This document shows, one piece after another, positions 1 to 6,690 of a DNA stretch of 8,759 nucleotides; the first letter of the stretch is position 1; each line of letters starts with the position of its first letter. The notes under the pieces were generated by a model. It had not been told where the DNA came from and searched no databases. It saw only the letters and a list, made by a program, of their open reading frames with translations. Origin of the DNA: Acidobacteriota bacterium (GTDB lineage: Bacteria; Acidobacteriota; Vicinamibacteria; Vicinamibacterales; UBA8438); assembly GCA_011523485.1 (NCBI GenBank), contig WTGR01000918.1, positions 1 to 8,759 on the forward strand, given 5' to 3'. The position numbers and the translations under genes were made by a program.

Positions 1-1380
1 CATCTCTGGTCCGGGCGGTTCGACAGTGCCCCCGACGAGGAGGTCTTCCGCTTCCAGGCCTCGTTCGGGTTCGACCGGCGCCTCTTCGACGACGACGTGG
101 AGGGAAGCCTGGCGTGGGCCGAGGCGCTGGCCGCCGCGGGCGTGCTCTCGGCCGCCGATGCCGCCGCCATTCGCGAGGCGCTGGTCGAAATCCGGCAACG
201 CGGCCGGGACGACCCCGCGTTCGTCGCGGGTCCCGACGAGGACGTGCACGCCTTCGTGGAGCGGCAGCTCGTCGACCGCCTCGGCGACGTGGGACGCCGG
301 CTCCATACGGGCCGTTCGCGCAACGAGCAGGTCTCGCTGGACCTGCGGCTCTACCTGCGCCGCCGGCTGCCGGTGCTGCAGCGCGCGGTGGTCGCGCTGG
401 TCGCCGCACTGGCGGATCGCGCCGCGGCGGCCGGGCCGGCGATCATGCCGGCGTACACGCATCTGCGGCGCGCCCAGCCGATCCTGGCGGCCCATTTCCT
501 GCTCGCCCACGCCGCGGCGTTCCAGCGCGACCACGCGCGGCTGGAAGCGGCGCGCGGGGAGGCCGACGCGATGCCCCTCGGATCCGGCGCGGTGGCGGGC
601 ACGAGCTACGCGGTCGACACCGCCGCGCTCGCCCGGCGGCTCGGGTTCTCCCGCGTGGCGGCCAACAGCATCGACGCGGCGGCGGACCGCGACTTCGTGG
701 CGTCCACGCTGCATGCCTGCGCGCTGACCATGGTGCACGTCAGCCGGCTGGCCGAGGACCTGATCATCTTCAGCGGCGAGGAGTTCGGCTACTTCGAGCT
801 GCACGATCGGGTGGCGACCGGAAGCAGCCTGATGCCGCAGAAGAAGAACCCCGATCCGCTGGAGCTGGTGCGGGGCAAGAGCGGCCGGGTCATCGGACAC
901 CTGGCCGGCTGGCTGACCACGATGAAGGGGCTGCCGAGCGGCTACAACAAGGACCTGCAGGAGGACAAGGAGGCGGTCTTCGACGCCGAGGACCAGGTGC
1001 TCGGGTCGTTGCGGGCCGCGACCGCGGTGGTGGAGAGCCTGGAGGCGTGTCCCGAGCGCTCCGCGGCCGCGGCCGGCGGCATGCTGCTGGCGACCGACGT
1101 CGCCGACTATCTCGTCGATCGCGGCGTACCGTTCCGCCGCGCGCACGAGATCGTGGGCGGCATCGTGCGCGACCTGCTGGCGCAGGGACGCGAGTTCGAA
1201 TCGCTGGCGGCGGAGGAATGGCGGGGTTACGACGCCCGTTTCGGCGCCGACACCGGGGCCCGGATCACGAGCCGCGCGTCGGTCGGCCGGCGGCGAACAC
1301 CGCAGTCGACGCGACCCGAGGCGGTCGAGCAGGCGCTGGCCGCGGTACGCGCGTGGGCCGGTGCGCGGCGGGACGGGTAG
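1..1380 (+). CDS. argH: argininosuccinate lyase, 5' end cut by window edge
   Basis: Argininosuccinate lyase splits L-argininosuccinate into arginine and fumarate, the last step of arginine synthesis; the family forms cytosolic homotetramers. The frame is open from base 1 and the first visible residues, LWSGRF, match the usual N-terminus of the family, so only a few codons are missing: 459 residues are present against about 460 usual. The fumarase/aspartase superfamily signature GSSLMPQKKNPDP starts at base 820 (residue 274 counted from the window edge) and carries the serines of the mobile catalytic loop. The THLxRAQP motif with its histidine lies at codon 154, but its usual glutamine is arginine here (HLRRAQP). 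RSRNEQV, which binds substrate in the family, is at about residues 105-111. The C-terminal GGTAP-like stretch is altered to TPQSTRP. No terminator is visible after it. Identity is secure; the two substitutions are oddities, not evidence of inactivity. Confidence 0.96.
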   Translation, partial: HLWSGRFDSAPDEEVFRFQASFGFDRRLFDDDVEGSLAWAEALAAAGVLSAADAAAIREALVEIRQRGRDDPAFVAGPDEDVHAFVERQLVDRLGDVGRRLHTGRSRNEQVSLDLRLYLRRRLPVLQRAVVALVAALADRAAAAGPAIMPAYTHLRRAQPILAAHFLLAHAAAFQRDHARLEAARGEADAMPLGSGAVAGTSYAVDTAALARRLGFSRVAANSIDAAADRDFVASTLHACALTMVHVSRLAEDLIIFSGEEFGYFELHDRVATGSSLMPQKKNPDPLELVRGKSGRVIGHLAGWLTTMKGLPSGYNKDLQEDKEAVFDAEDQVLGSLRAATAVVESLEACPERSAAAAGGMLLATDVADYLVDRGVPFRRAHEIVGGIVRDLLAQGREFESLAAEEWRGYDARFGADTGARITSRASVGRRRTPQSTRPEAVEQALAAVRAWAGARRDG

Positions 1381-1407
1381 GCCGTGCACCCTCGCGCGGG
1401 GCGCGGT

Positions 1408-1437
1408 TTGCTTGGCGTTCGCCCGCTCTGCTACACT
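1408..1437 (+). promoter_or_regulatory. sigma70-like promoter with extended -10, upstream of the 138-aa ORF and fabI
   Basis: TTGCTT (1408-1413), an 18-base spacer, then TACACT (1432-1437) preceded by TG at 1429-1430, which makes an extended -10. The predicted transcription start is near 1444, giving a leader of about 65 bases to the ATG at 1509. It lies in the 128-base gap after argH and is the best site there. Inferred from sequence only. Confidence 0.55.
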
Positions 1438-1508
1438 CGGATTCCTGCGTACCGGCTTTATTCGGTCCCGCCTTTTCTAACGGCGTTCTGATTGCTCGGG
1501 GGAGCCAG

Positions 1509-1925
1509 ATGGGGCAGCGGCAGGTCCGCGAGGGCGACACTGTGGACGACGGTTCGCGCGAAGAGCAGGTGGTGAACCAGGCGGTCGTGGACGCCGGCGA
1601 CGCCCGAGACGGCGAGCGGGAAGGGTCGGTCCGCCGTCCGTTGATACGGGCCACGCTGAAGCATCCGGACGGGACGCCGCCGCCGCCGCGCGAGCCGCCC
1701 CTGTTCACGATGCACCAGCAGCCGGGCGGCGACGGCCGGGATGCTTCGCAGGCCAACCGCAAGCCCGGGCGCGGCCGAGGCGCTCAGTCGCGCTCGTTCA
1801 ACGACCGGGGGCAGACCGGCGGACCGCCGGGCAACAGTCGAGCCTCCGGCAACCAGGCCCAGCCCGACGGGCGTTCCGGCTCCAAGTCGAGGTCGTCCCG
1901 GCGCGGGCGTGGCCGTTCCCGGTAG
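1509..1925 (+). CDS. hypothetical low-complexity protein, acidic N-half and Arg/Ser/Gly-rich basic tail
   Basis: Not recognised. The 138-residue product is predicted to be largely disordered. About the first 40 residues are rich in Asp and Glu, a central proline run (TPPPPREPP) follows, and the last 60 or so residues are rich in Arg, Gly, Ser, Asn and Gln, ending in repeated RG and RS pairs (RRGRGRSR). Such tails often bind RNA or other nucleic acid, but that is only a possibility here. The ATG at 1509 is chosen because GGGGGAG lies at 1498-1504, four bases upstream, and a promoter-like site precedes it. Codon third positions are strongly G/C as in the neighbouring genes, and the frame ends 10 bases before fabI, suggesting one transcript. 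The same frame stays open far upstream inside argH, but that part is only a shadow. A basic protein with a fortuitous open frame remains a weaker alternative. Confidence 0.65.
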   Translation: MGQRQVREGDTVDDGSREEQVVNQAVVDAGDARDGEREGSVRRPLIRATLKHPDGTPPPPREPPLFTMHQQPGGDGRDASQANRKPGRGRGAQSRSFNDRGQTGGPPGNSRASGNQAQPDGRSGSKSRSSRRGRGRSR

Positions 1926-1935
1926 TTGACGGCGC

Positions 1936-2712
1936 ATGGGTGATCTCGCCGGCAAGAACGGCCTGATCGTCGGCGTCGCCAACAAGCGGTCGCTGGCCTG
2001 GGCCATCGCCCGGGCCGCGGACGAGGCCGGCGCCCGGCTCACCCTCAGCTACGCCACGGAGCGGTTCGAGTCGAACGCCCGCAAGCTGGCCGACACGCTG
2101 GCCGCGCCGCCGCAGCTCGTGGCGTGCGACGTCACGGACGATGCCGCCATCGCGGAGCTGTACCGGCAGGTCGACGAGACCCACGGCGGGCTCGACTTCC
2201 TGGTGCACGCGGTGGCGTTCGCCTCGAGGGAGGCGATCTCGGCCCCGTTCCTCGAGACCAGCCGCGCGGATTTCGCACAGTCCCTCGACATCAGCGCCTA
2301 CTCGCTCGTGGCGCTGGCCCGGGGGGCGGCGCCGCTGATGGAGCGCCGGGGCGGCGGCAGCGTCGTGACGCTTACGTATCTGGGCAGCGAGCGCGTGTTT
2401 CCGCACTACAACGTCATGGGCGTCGCCAAGGCGGCCCTCGAGGCGACCGTGCGCTACCTGGCGAACGATCTCGGACCGCGAAACGTCCGCGTCAACGCCA
2501 TCTCCGCCGGGCCCATCAAGACGCTCGCCGCGTCCGGGATTCCCGAGTTCAGCCGCATCCTGCAGCACTATCGCGAGAGCGCCCCGCTCGGCCGCACCGT
2601 CGACGCGGACGAGGTGGCCTCCGCCGCGTGCTTCCTGCTCGGCCCCGGCGGGCGCGGCGTCACCGGCGAGGTGCTGATGGTCGATGGCGGGTACCACGCG
2701 ACGGGCATGTAA
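1936..2712 (+). CDS. fabI: enoyl-[acyl-carrier-protein] reductase (NADH), FabI type
   Basis: FabI reduces trans-2-enoyl-ACP to acyl-ACP with NAD(P)H, the last step of each round of type II fatty-acid elongation, in the cytosol. The 258-residue product (E. coli FabI has 262) is a short-chain dehydrogenase fold. The cofactor loop GVANKRSLAW is at residues 13-22, and the catalytic tyrosines Y148 and Y158 with lysine K165 keep the FabI spacing Y-x6-Y-x6-K within TYLGSERVFPHYNVMGVAK. The C-terminal NAISAGPIKTLAASGI stretch and SGEV-like GEVLMVDGG are also typical. At the position of E. coli Gly93, where changes affect triclosan binding, this protein has Ala94 (HAVAFA), as several natural FabIs do. 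The ATG at 1936 fits the family N-terminus; the ribosome site is weak. It follows the 138-aa ORF by 10 bases, so translational coupling is plausible. Confidence 0.96.
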   Translation: MGDLAGKNGLIVGVANKRSLAWAIARAADEAGARLTLSYATERFESNARKLADTLAAPPQLVACDVTDDAAIAELYRQVDETHGGLDFLVHAVAFASREAISAPFLETSRADFAQSLDISAYSLVALARGAAPLMERRGGGSVVTLTYLGSERVFPHYNVMGVAKAALEATVRYLANDLGPRNVRVNAISAGPIKTLAASGIPEFSRILQHYRESAPLGRTVDADEVASAACFLLGPGGRGVTGEVLMVDGGYHATGM

Positions 2713-2818
2713 CCGTCGCCGCCCGCTTGCCGCGAACGAGCCGCGCGATGCCGGCACATTCCGCTCGACCGACTCGCACTTCTACTCGGATCGTCGCTAC
2801 CTGGGGAGCGAAGCCGTC

Positions 2819-3049
2819 GTGCGGCTCCTGACCCGCCGGCTGCGCGGCGCGCTCCTTCGGCTTGCCTTCAACCGGTTCGCCGCCTTCGCGGCAGGCCTCG
2901 CCTGCGCGGGCGGGGCCGGCTGGCTCGCGATCGTCGACGCCCCCTGGGAGAGCTGGGTGTCGGACGGCCTGGGCCTCGTGGCGGGCGCGACCGGCGCGGC
3001 GCTCATCGTGGTCGCGCTCGGCGGCCGGCGTCCCGACTGGGTGGAGTGA
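2819..3049 (+). CDS. small two-helix membrane protein, unknown function
   Basis: Not recognised. The 76-residue product has a basic N-terminus (RRLRGALLR), a first hydrophobic helix at about residues 20-39, a short loop with DAPWESW at 40-46, and a second helix at about 50-68 rich in Gly and Ala, then a charged tail. It would sit in the cytoplasmic membrane, probably with both ends inside by the positive-inside rule. The GTG at 2819 is chosen because GGGGAG at 2803-2808 lies ten bases upstream and the helices follow directly. The frame is open back to 2684, overlapping the fabI end, but the extra N-terminal sequence looks like read-through of non-coding DNA. It lies about 106 bases after fabI on the same strand and may share its transcript. 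No function is inferred. Confidence 0.55.
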   Translation: MRLLTRRLRGALLRLAFNRFAAFAAGLACAGGAGWLAIVDAPWESWVSDGLGLVAGATGAALIVVALGGRRPDWVE

Positions 3050-3186
3050 GGGCGACCTCGCTTGCGGTCCCGGCGGAACGGATTGGTCGGGGCGCGATCG
3101 ATTGGCCGGGACGCGATCTGGCACCGAACGATCACGTCGGGAGTCTCGACGGCGCGCGACTCCTGAGGCATGAGCTTCCGGCGCGG

Positions 3187-3195
3187 TGGTACCAT
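3187..3195 (+). promoter_or_regulatory. putative extended -10 box before the deoxyhypusine-synthase-like gene
   Basis: TGG followed by TACCAT (3190-3195) resembles an extended -10. No good -35 is seen 16-18 bases upstream. The predicted transcription start is about 3202, two bases before the GTG at 3204, so the message would be essentially leaderless. The 154-base gap before it (3050-3203) holds nothing else I can support. Confidence 0.35.
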
Positions 3196-3203
3196 CCGGC
3201 CTC

Positions 3204-4328
3204 GTGCCCCATCGTTCTCCCGGAGCCACCGACACCCCGGCCGCCCGTCACCTCCGCGGCAAGCCGATTCGCTACTACCGTCCGCGCGGCGCCGCCGGCG
3301 TGCGGACGCTGATCGACGACGGGTTCCAGGCCTTCAACGCCGGGCGCCTCTCCGAGGCGTGCCACGTCTTCACCGACCGCATGCTCGATCCGGCGCACGA
3401 CACCACCATCGGCCTGACGATGGCCGGCGCGCTGACGCCGGCCGGGCTCGGCGGCTGCGTCATCGAGCTGCTCGACCGCGGTCTCGTCGACTTCGTGATC
3501 AGCACCGGGGCGAACCTGTATCACGATCTGCACTACGCCCTGAACTTCACGCTGCACCGCGGGTCGCCGTTCCTCGACGACGTCGAGCTGTACGAGGACG
3601 GCGTCATCCGCATCTACGACGTGCTGTTTCCCGCCACCGTGCTGCTCGAGACCGACGCGTACATCCGCGAGTTCCTCGTCCGCTGCGGGCTCGACGGCCC
3701 CACGTCGAGCGCCGAGCTGCACTACCGGCTCGGACGGGATCTGCTCGACCGGCGCGCCGCGTGCGAGGACTACTCGGTGGTCGCCAAGGCGGCGGCGGCC
3801 GGCGTGCCCATCTACACGTCGTCGCCGGGAGACAGCTCCATCGGCATGAACGTCGCCTGGCACCGGCTCATGGAGAAGAGCGGGCTGGTGGTCGATCCGA
3901 GCCGGGACGTCAACGAGGTGTGCGCCATCATCCTGGCTGCCGAGAAGAACGGCTGCGTGATCCTGGGGGGCGGCTCGCCGAAGAACTTCTACCTGCAGGG
4001 CCAGCCCACGCTGTGGGAGGTGTACGGCATCCCGAAGGGGGGCAACGACTACTTCATCCAGATCACCACCGACCAGGTGGTCTGGGGCGGGTTGTCGGGC
4101 GCCACCCCGGCCGAGGCGGTGAGCTGGGGCAAGGTGAATCCGGGCGTGCTGCCGGACACCGTGGTCGTCTACGCCGACTCGACCATCGCGTTCCCGCTGT
4201 TCTGCGAGTACGCGGTCGGCTCGGAGCGGAGTCGCCGCGAACGCAAGGGGCTGCTGCACCGGCGCGACGCGCTGGCCGAGGCGCTCGAGCGGCAGGCGCG
4301 GGAAGCACGCGCCGGCGGCGGGTCCTAG
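3204..4328 (+). CDS. bacterial deoxyhypusine synthase family protein
   Basis: The protein belongs to the NAD-dependent deoxyhypusine synthase (DHS) family, which moves an aminobutyl group from spermidine. Eukaryotic and archaeal DHS modifies a lysine of eIF5A/aIF5A; bacteria lack that substrate, so bacterial members more likely act on small polyamines, such as making homospermidine, but the substrate cannot be read from sequence. Of 374 residues, ISTGANLYHDL (an NAD-site-like segment) lies in the N-terminal third; GGGSPKNF and GLSGATPAEAVSWGKV form the C-terminal active site. Lys310 (codon 4131-4133) in SWGK aligns with the human imine-forming Lys329. The KHH of human DHS is KNF here, as in the bacterial branch. 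Start: GTG 3204 is preferred because a -10-like box overlaps the alternative GTG at 3186; neither has a clear ribosome site. It is followed 166 bases later by an unrelated lipoprotein gene. The family call is firm, the reaction is not. Confidence 0.88.
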   Translation: MPHRSPGATDTPAARHLRGKPIRYYRPRGAAGVRTLIDDGFQAFNAGRLSEACHVFTDRMLDPAHDTTIGLTMAGALTPAGLGGCVIELLDRGLVDFVISTGANLYHDLHYALNFTLHRGSPFLDDVELYEDGVIRIYDVLFPATVLLETDAYIREFLVRCGLDGPTSSAELHYRLGRDLLDRRAACEDYSVVAKAAAAGVPIYTSSPGDSSIGMNVAWHRLMEKSGLVVDPSRDVNEVCAIILAAEKNGCVILGGGSPKNFYLQGQPTLWEVYGIPKGGNDYFIQITTDQVVWGGLSGATPAEAVSWGKVNPGVLPDTVVVYADSTIAFPLFCEYAVGSERSRRERKGLLHRRDALAEALERQAREARAGGGS

Positions 4329-4398
4329 TCAGGGCCCGGTCGGGCTGGCACACGAGCCGCAGACGAACATTTCCGGGCCAGTGGCGCCGCCCGAATCG

Positions 4399-4407
4399 TG
4401 CCATCCT
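4399..4407 (+). promoter_or_regulatory. weak extended -10-like site upstream of the lipoprotein gene
   Basis: TG, one base, then CATCCT (4402-4407) in the gap between the DHS-like gene and the lipoprotein gene. The predicted start near 4414 would give a leader of about 80 bases. No convincing -35 box. It is listed as the best candidate in this 166-base gap; read-through from upstream is equally possible. Confidence 0.22.
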
Positions 4408-4482
4408 CGACCGGCGAGGCCGCTGTCCGCGCGGAACCATCCCGGCGGCTTCCGCGTCTACCTCTCCAGCGAACCTCGAACC

Positions 4483-4488
4483 GGGAGG
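4483..4488 (+). promoter_or_regulatory. strong Shine-Dalgarno site deciding the lipoprotein start
   Basis: GGGAGG, six bases before the ATG at 4495. It is one of the clearest ribosome sites in the window and selects this ATG over the frame's earlier ATG at 4381; the lipoprotein signal peptide begins exactly at this codon. Confidence 0.8.
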
Positions 4489-4494
4489 GAAGAG

Positions 4495-5391
4495 ATGCGG
4501 GCCAGATCATGGACGGTCGCGGCCGGGGTCGCCGCCGGCGCGCTGGCGCTCGGGGGCTGCGTCATCGACGTCGAGGGCTACGAGGCGGTGGAGGCGGAGG
4601 AGCACGTCTTCGCCGTCGACGGCGTGCCGGACGTGGACCTGTCCACCTTCGACGGGCGGATCGAGGTCCGGGGCTGGGACCGCTCCGAGGTGCGTGTCGT
4701 CGTCGAGAAGCGGGCGGCGAACCGGGAGCGGCTGGAGGAGATCGAGATAGAGATCGAGCAGAGCGGCGATCGGGTGCGCGTCGCGGCGCAGCGGCGCGAT
4801 GCGGACGGATTGCGCGTCACGCTGTCCCTGGGAAGCAACTGGCGGGGGGCGCGGCTCATCGCCTCCGTGCCGCACGAGAGCAACCTCCATGCGCGGACCG
4901 ACGACGGCCGGATCACGGTCACCGACGTGTCCGGGACCATCGAGGTCTCCACGGACGACGGCCGCATTCGGGGGGCGGGGTTGCACGGCTCCGTGCGGGC
5001 GCGAACGGACGACGGGTCGGTGCGGCTGCAGGAGATCGACGGGGACGTGGCGGTGCATACGGAGGACGGGTCGATCCACGTGTCGGGCGTGCTGGCCGGC
5101 CTCGAGGCCTCGACCGACGACGGCCGGATCGCGATCGGCGCGGCGCCGGGAAGCGCCATGAGCGGCGATTGGGAACTGCACGCCGAGGACGGGCGGGTGA
5201 CCGTCGACCTGCCGCACGACTTCAGCGCCCTGCTCGATCTGGCGACCGGCGACGGCCGCATCCGTGTCGACGATCGCTTCGGGGGGAACGCCGAGCGTGG
5301 CGCCGAGGCGCTGCGGCGGGTGATCGGCGGCGGCGGTTTCGCGCTACGAGTCCGGACCGACGACGGATCGATCCGGGTCGGGACGTCGTGA
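4495..5391 (+). CDS. secreted lipoprotein with repeated DDGRI beta-solenoid motifs (DUF4097-like)
   Basis: The 298-residue product begins with a lipoprotein signal peptide: Arg at 2 and 4, a hydrophobic Ala/Gly/Leu core, and a lipobox LGGC with the acylated cysteine at residue 22, so the mature protein would be membrane-anchored on the outer side of the cytoplasmic membrane or at the outer membrane. The rest is rich in short beta strands marked by a repeated [DE]DG[RS][IV] motif: first FDGRI at 52-56, then D136, D154, D172, E190 and D208 at an exact 18-residue step, then less regular copies at 231, 252 and 289. This is the look of the DUF4097/DUF2807 putative-adhesin beta-solenoid group, whose role is poorly known; some members sit near anti-sigma systems, not seen here. 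A predicted alpha-helical, Glu/Arg-rich stretch lies around 70-90. The gene is monocistronic or at the end of its transcript and converges on queC. Confidence 0.82.
   Translation: MRARSWTVAAGVAAGALALGGCVIDVEGYEAVEAEEHVFAVDGVPDVDLSTFDGRIEVRGWDRSEVRVVVEKRAANRERLEEIEIEIEQSGDRVRVAAQRRDADGLRVTLSLGSNWRGARLIASVPHESNLHARTDDGRITVTDVSGTIEVSTDDGRIRGAGLHGSVRARTDDGSVRLQEIDGDVAVHTEDGSIHVSGVLAGLEASTDDGRIAIGAAPGSAMSGDWELHAEDGRVTVDLPHDFSALLDLATGDGRIRVDDRFGGNAERGAEALRRVIGGGGFALRVRTDDGSIRVGTS
4900..5130 (+). repeat. in-gene 54-base periodic repeat (18-residue units)
   Basis: Five copies of the [DE]DG[RS][IV] codon block start at 4900, 4954, 5008, 5062 and 5116, exactly 54 bases apart. The cores are very alike at DNA level (gac-gac-gg), the intervening residues are more diverged. 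One unit corresponds to about one turn of a beta-solenoid. Confidence 0.8.
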
Positions 5392-5532
5392 GGAGCCGGC
5401 TCGACGCTGCGACGTAGAGATCCGGAGGCGCCGCGCCGTGTAGAGACGGCGAGGCAACGGGCCGTGTCGGGGGCCGCGAGTGCGCCGGGCGCCGTCGAGG
5501 CCGCGCGGTCGCGCGAGATCGCGACGCGGCGT

Positions 5533-6342
5533 TCAGACGCCGGTCGCCACGTCGGCCGGCCGGAACGCGTAGGACGCCGGGTCCTCGGCGCCCGCCGCCT
5601 CGAACGCTTCCAGCCGTTCGCGGCACTTGCTGCAGCGTCCGCAGTGGCGGCCGTCCACCGGGTTCATGCACGACAGCGTCAACTCGAACGGCACGCCGAG
5701 CGCGCGCCCGCGGGCGATCACCGCGGCCTTCGAGAGGTTCCGGAACGGGGCGACGATCTCCAGATCGTGGTCCAGGCCCAGCGAGAGCGCCTGCCGCATC
5801 GCCGCGAAGAACGCGGGCGTCGCATCGGGGAACGGGTTGCCGGCGAGCGGGCCGAGGGCGATGCGGCCGATGCGGTTGACGGCGCACCAGGTGGCGACCT
5901 TGGCCAGCAGCAGCACGTTGCGGCCGACCAGATAGACCTCTTCGTCCGCCGTGGCGTAGGCCGGCGGCGTGCCGGCCACGGCCCAGTGGCTCGGCCGGTA
6001 GGAGTCCGTCACGGGGCAGTCCAGGGTTGCGAGCGGGTCGACGCGTCCGGCGAACGGTGGCGCCGCAATCAGGCGTTCCGCCAGACGCAGCTCTTCCGTT
6101 TCCCAGGCCAGGCCGCTGCGCACGTAGACCGGCTGCACGAGCGCTGTTCCGCCCGTCGCATCGCCGGCCGCTGGGGTCGCTGCTTGCAACTCGCTCGCCA
6201 GCAGCACCGCGCTGTCGAGGCCGGCCGAGCAGAGCACCGCGGTGCGGAAGATCGCCGCGTCCGCGGCCGCCGCACTCGGAACGCCCTCGCCCGTCGACGC
6301 CTCGCTGCCGGCTTTCCCGGCCTTCCGAAGCTCGTCCGTCAC
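5533..6342 (-). CDS. queC: 7-cyano-7-deazaguanine synthase (QueC-like), divergent
   Basis: QueC makes preQ0 from 7-carboxy-7-deazaguanine, ammonia and ATP, feeding queuosine-type tRNA modification. The 269-residue protein has the N-type ATP-pyrophosphatase loop as SAGLDS at residues 39-44, where the usual form is SGGLDS. It also has GPLAGNPFPD in the substrate region (like GDYSGYPD) and the C-terminal zinc site C225-x8-C234-x2-C237-x2-C240. It is longer than most QueCs (about 220-235) because of roughly 30 poorly conserved N-terminal residues, and the usual DYGQRH and VPARN motifs are replaced by YVRSGLAWE and VGRN, so it is a divergent branch. The start is a GTG at 6342; no better internal start is seen before the ATP loop. 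queD nearby supports the deazaguanine pathway. Other QueC relatives serve in defence systems (QatC, a type IV CBASS protein), but no partner of those is next to it. Confidence 0.85.
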   Translation of the reverse strand: MTDELRKAGKAGSEASTGEGVPSAAAADAAIFRTAVLCSAGLDSAVLLASELQAATPAAGDATGGTALVQPVYVRSGLAWETEELRLAERLIAAPPFAGRVDPLATLDCPVTDSYRPSHWAVAGTPPAYATADEEVYLVGRNVLLLAKVATWCAVNRIGRIALGPLAGNPFPDATPAFFAAMRQALSLGLDHDLEIVAPFRNLSKAAVIARGRALGVPFELTLSCMNPVDGRHCGRCSKCRERLEAFEAAGAEDPASYAFRPADVATGV

Positions 6343-6349
6343 GGCTGGA

Positions 6350-6355
6350 ATCCTA
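6350..6355 (-). promoter_or_regulatory. putative -10 box for queC
   Basis: Read on the minus strand, TAGGAT at 6355-6350 (overlapping a second option GATAGT, 6360-6355) precedes the GTG start at 6342 so closely that the predicted transcription start is one base before the codon. No convincing -35 box. Part of the 120-base divergent region between queC and the 67-aa gene. Confidence 0.28.
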
Positions 6356-6447
6356 CTATCAGTCGCTTCAGCCCGTGCGAAAGCGGCGGCACTTGGCCTT
6401 CTCGGAGCCCCTGGACCCGGATGCCATCAGGGCAGCCCGGCCGCCGG

Positions 6448-6456
6448 TGGTATCCT
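6448..6456 (+). promoter_or_regulatory. putative extended -10 box for the 67-aa membrane protein gene
   Basis: TG at 6448-6449, one base, then TATCCT (6451-6456). With -7 at 6456 the predicted +1 is 6463, exactly the first base of the ATG, so the transcript would be leaderless. No good -35; extended -10 promoters can do without one. There is no ribosome site upstream of this ATG, which fits. Confidence 0.4.
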
Positions 6457-6462
6457 GAATGG

Positions 6463-6666
6463 ATGACGCTGGAGCACTGGCTTGCGGTTGCCGCGATCTG
6501 CGTCAGCATCCTCGTGGCCGCGGTCGGTGGACTCGGCTTCGTGTCCGTCCAACTCGGGGCGCGGATCTCCGAGTTGTCCAGGCATCTGGGGGCGCGGCTC
6601 GACACGCTCGAACGCGATGTGCGGGAGCTTCGCGCCGCCATCCTCAACCAGCCGCCCCGCGTCTGA
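6463..6666 (+). CDS. small membrane protein with one helix and a coiled-coil tail
   Basis: Not recognised as a named family. The 67-residue product has one membrane helix at about residues 6-29 and then an amphipathic helix at 31-61 whose hydrophobic residues I35, L38, L42, L46, L49, V53, L56 and I60 follow a near-perfect 3-4 spacing, that is a short coiled coil, ending in NQPPRV. It would be a bitopic cytoplasmic-membrane protein that oligomerises through its tail. The ATG at 6463 is preferred over the out-of-frame ATG at 6459; it has no ribosome site but lies at the predicted +1 of an extended -10 box. The long open frame upstream of it is only a shadow of queC on the other strand. Size, composition and strongly G/C third codon positions support a real gene. 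No function is inferred. Confidence 0.6.
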   Translation: MTLEHWLAVAAICVSILVAAVGGLGFVSVQLGARISELSRHLGARLDTLERDVRELRAAILNQPPRV

Positions 6667-6690
6667 CAATCCGACTTGACGGGAACCCCC

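Noticed and set aside
114..1508. A long plus-strand open frame running through argH in another frame into the 138-aa ORF
   Set aside because: It is a GC-rich shadow of argH with Arg/Gly/Ala-dominated composition; only the part from the ATG at 1509 has its own ribosome site and promoter.
1798..2757. Long minus-strand open frame opposite fabI
   Set aside because: Antisense shadow of fabI, whose plus-strand identity is certain; His/Arg/Gly-rich product without family features.
3186..3203. GTG 3186 as the start of the DHS-like gene
   Set aside because: Possible, but it overlaps a -10-like box and has no ribosome site; GTG 3204 fits the predicted transcription start better. The choice changes only six residues.
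3132..4259. Long minus-strand open frame opposite the DHS-like gene
   Set aside because: Composition is that of an antisense GC-rich shadow, no recognisable motif, and the plus strand holds a clear conserved enzyme.
5434..5451. CGCCGT/ACGGCG hairpin with a six-base loop in the 141-base gap between the convergent lipoprotein and queC genes
   Set aside because: Stem of only six pairs, no uridine tract on either side; such repeats are frequent by chance at this G+C. Nothing else could be supported in this gap.
5533..6342. QueC-like protein as part of a Qat or type IV CBASS defence system
   Set aside because: No QatA/B/D or cyclase/CBASS partner flanks it, and queD is close by; kept only as an open question in the findings.
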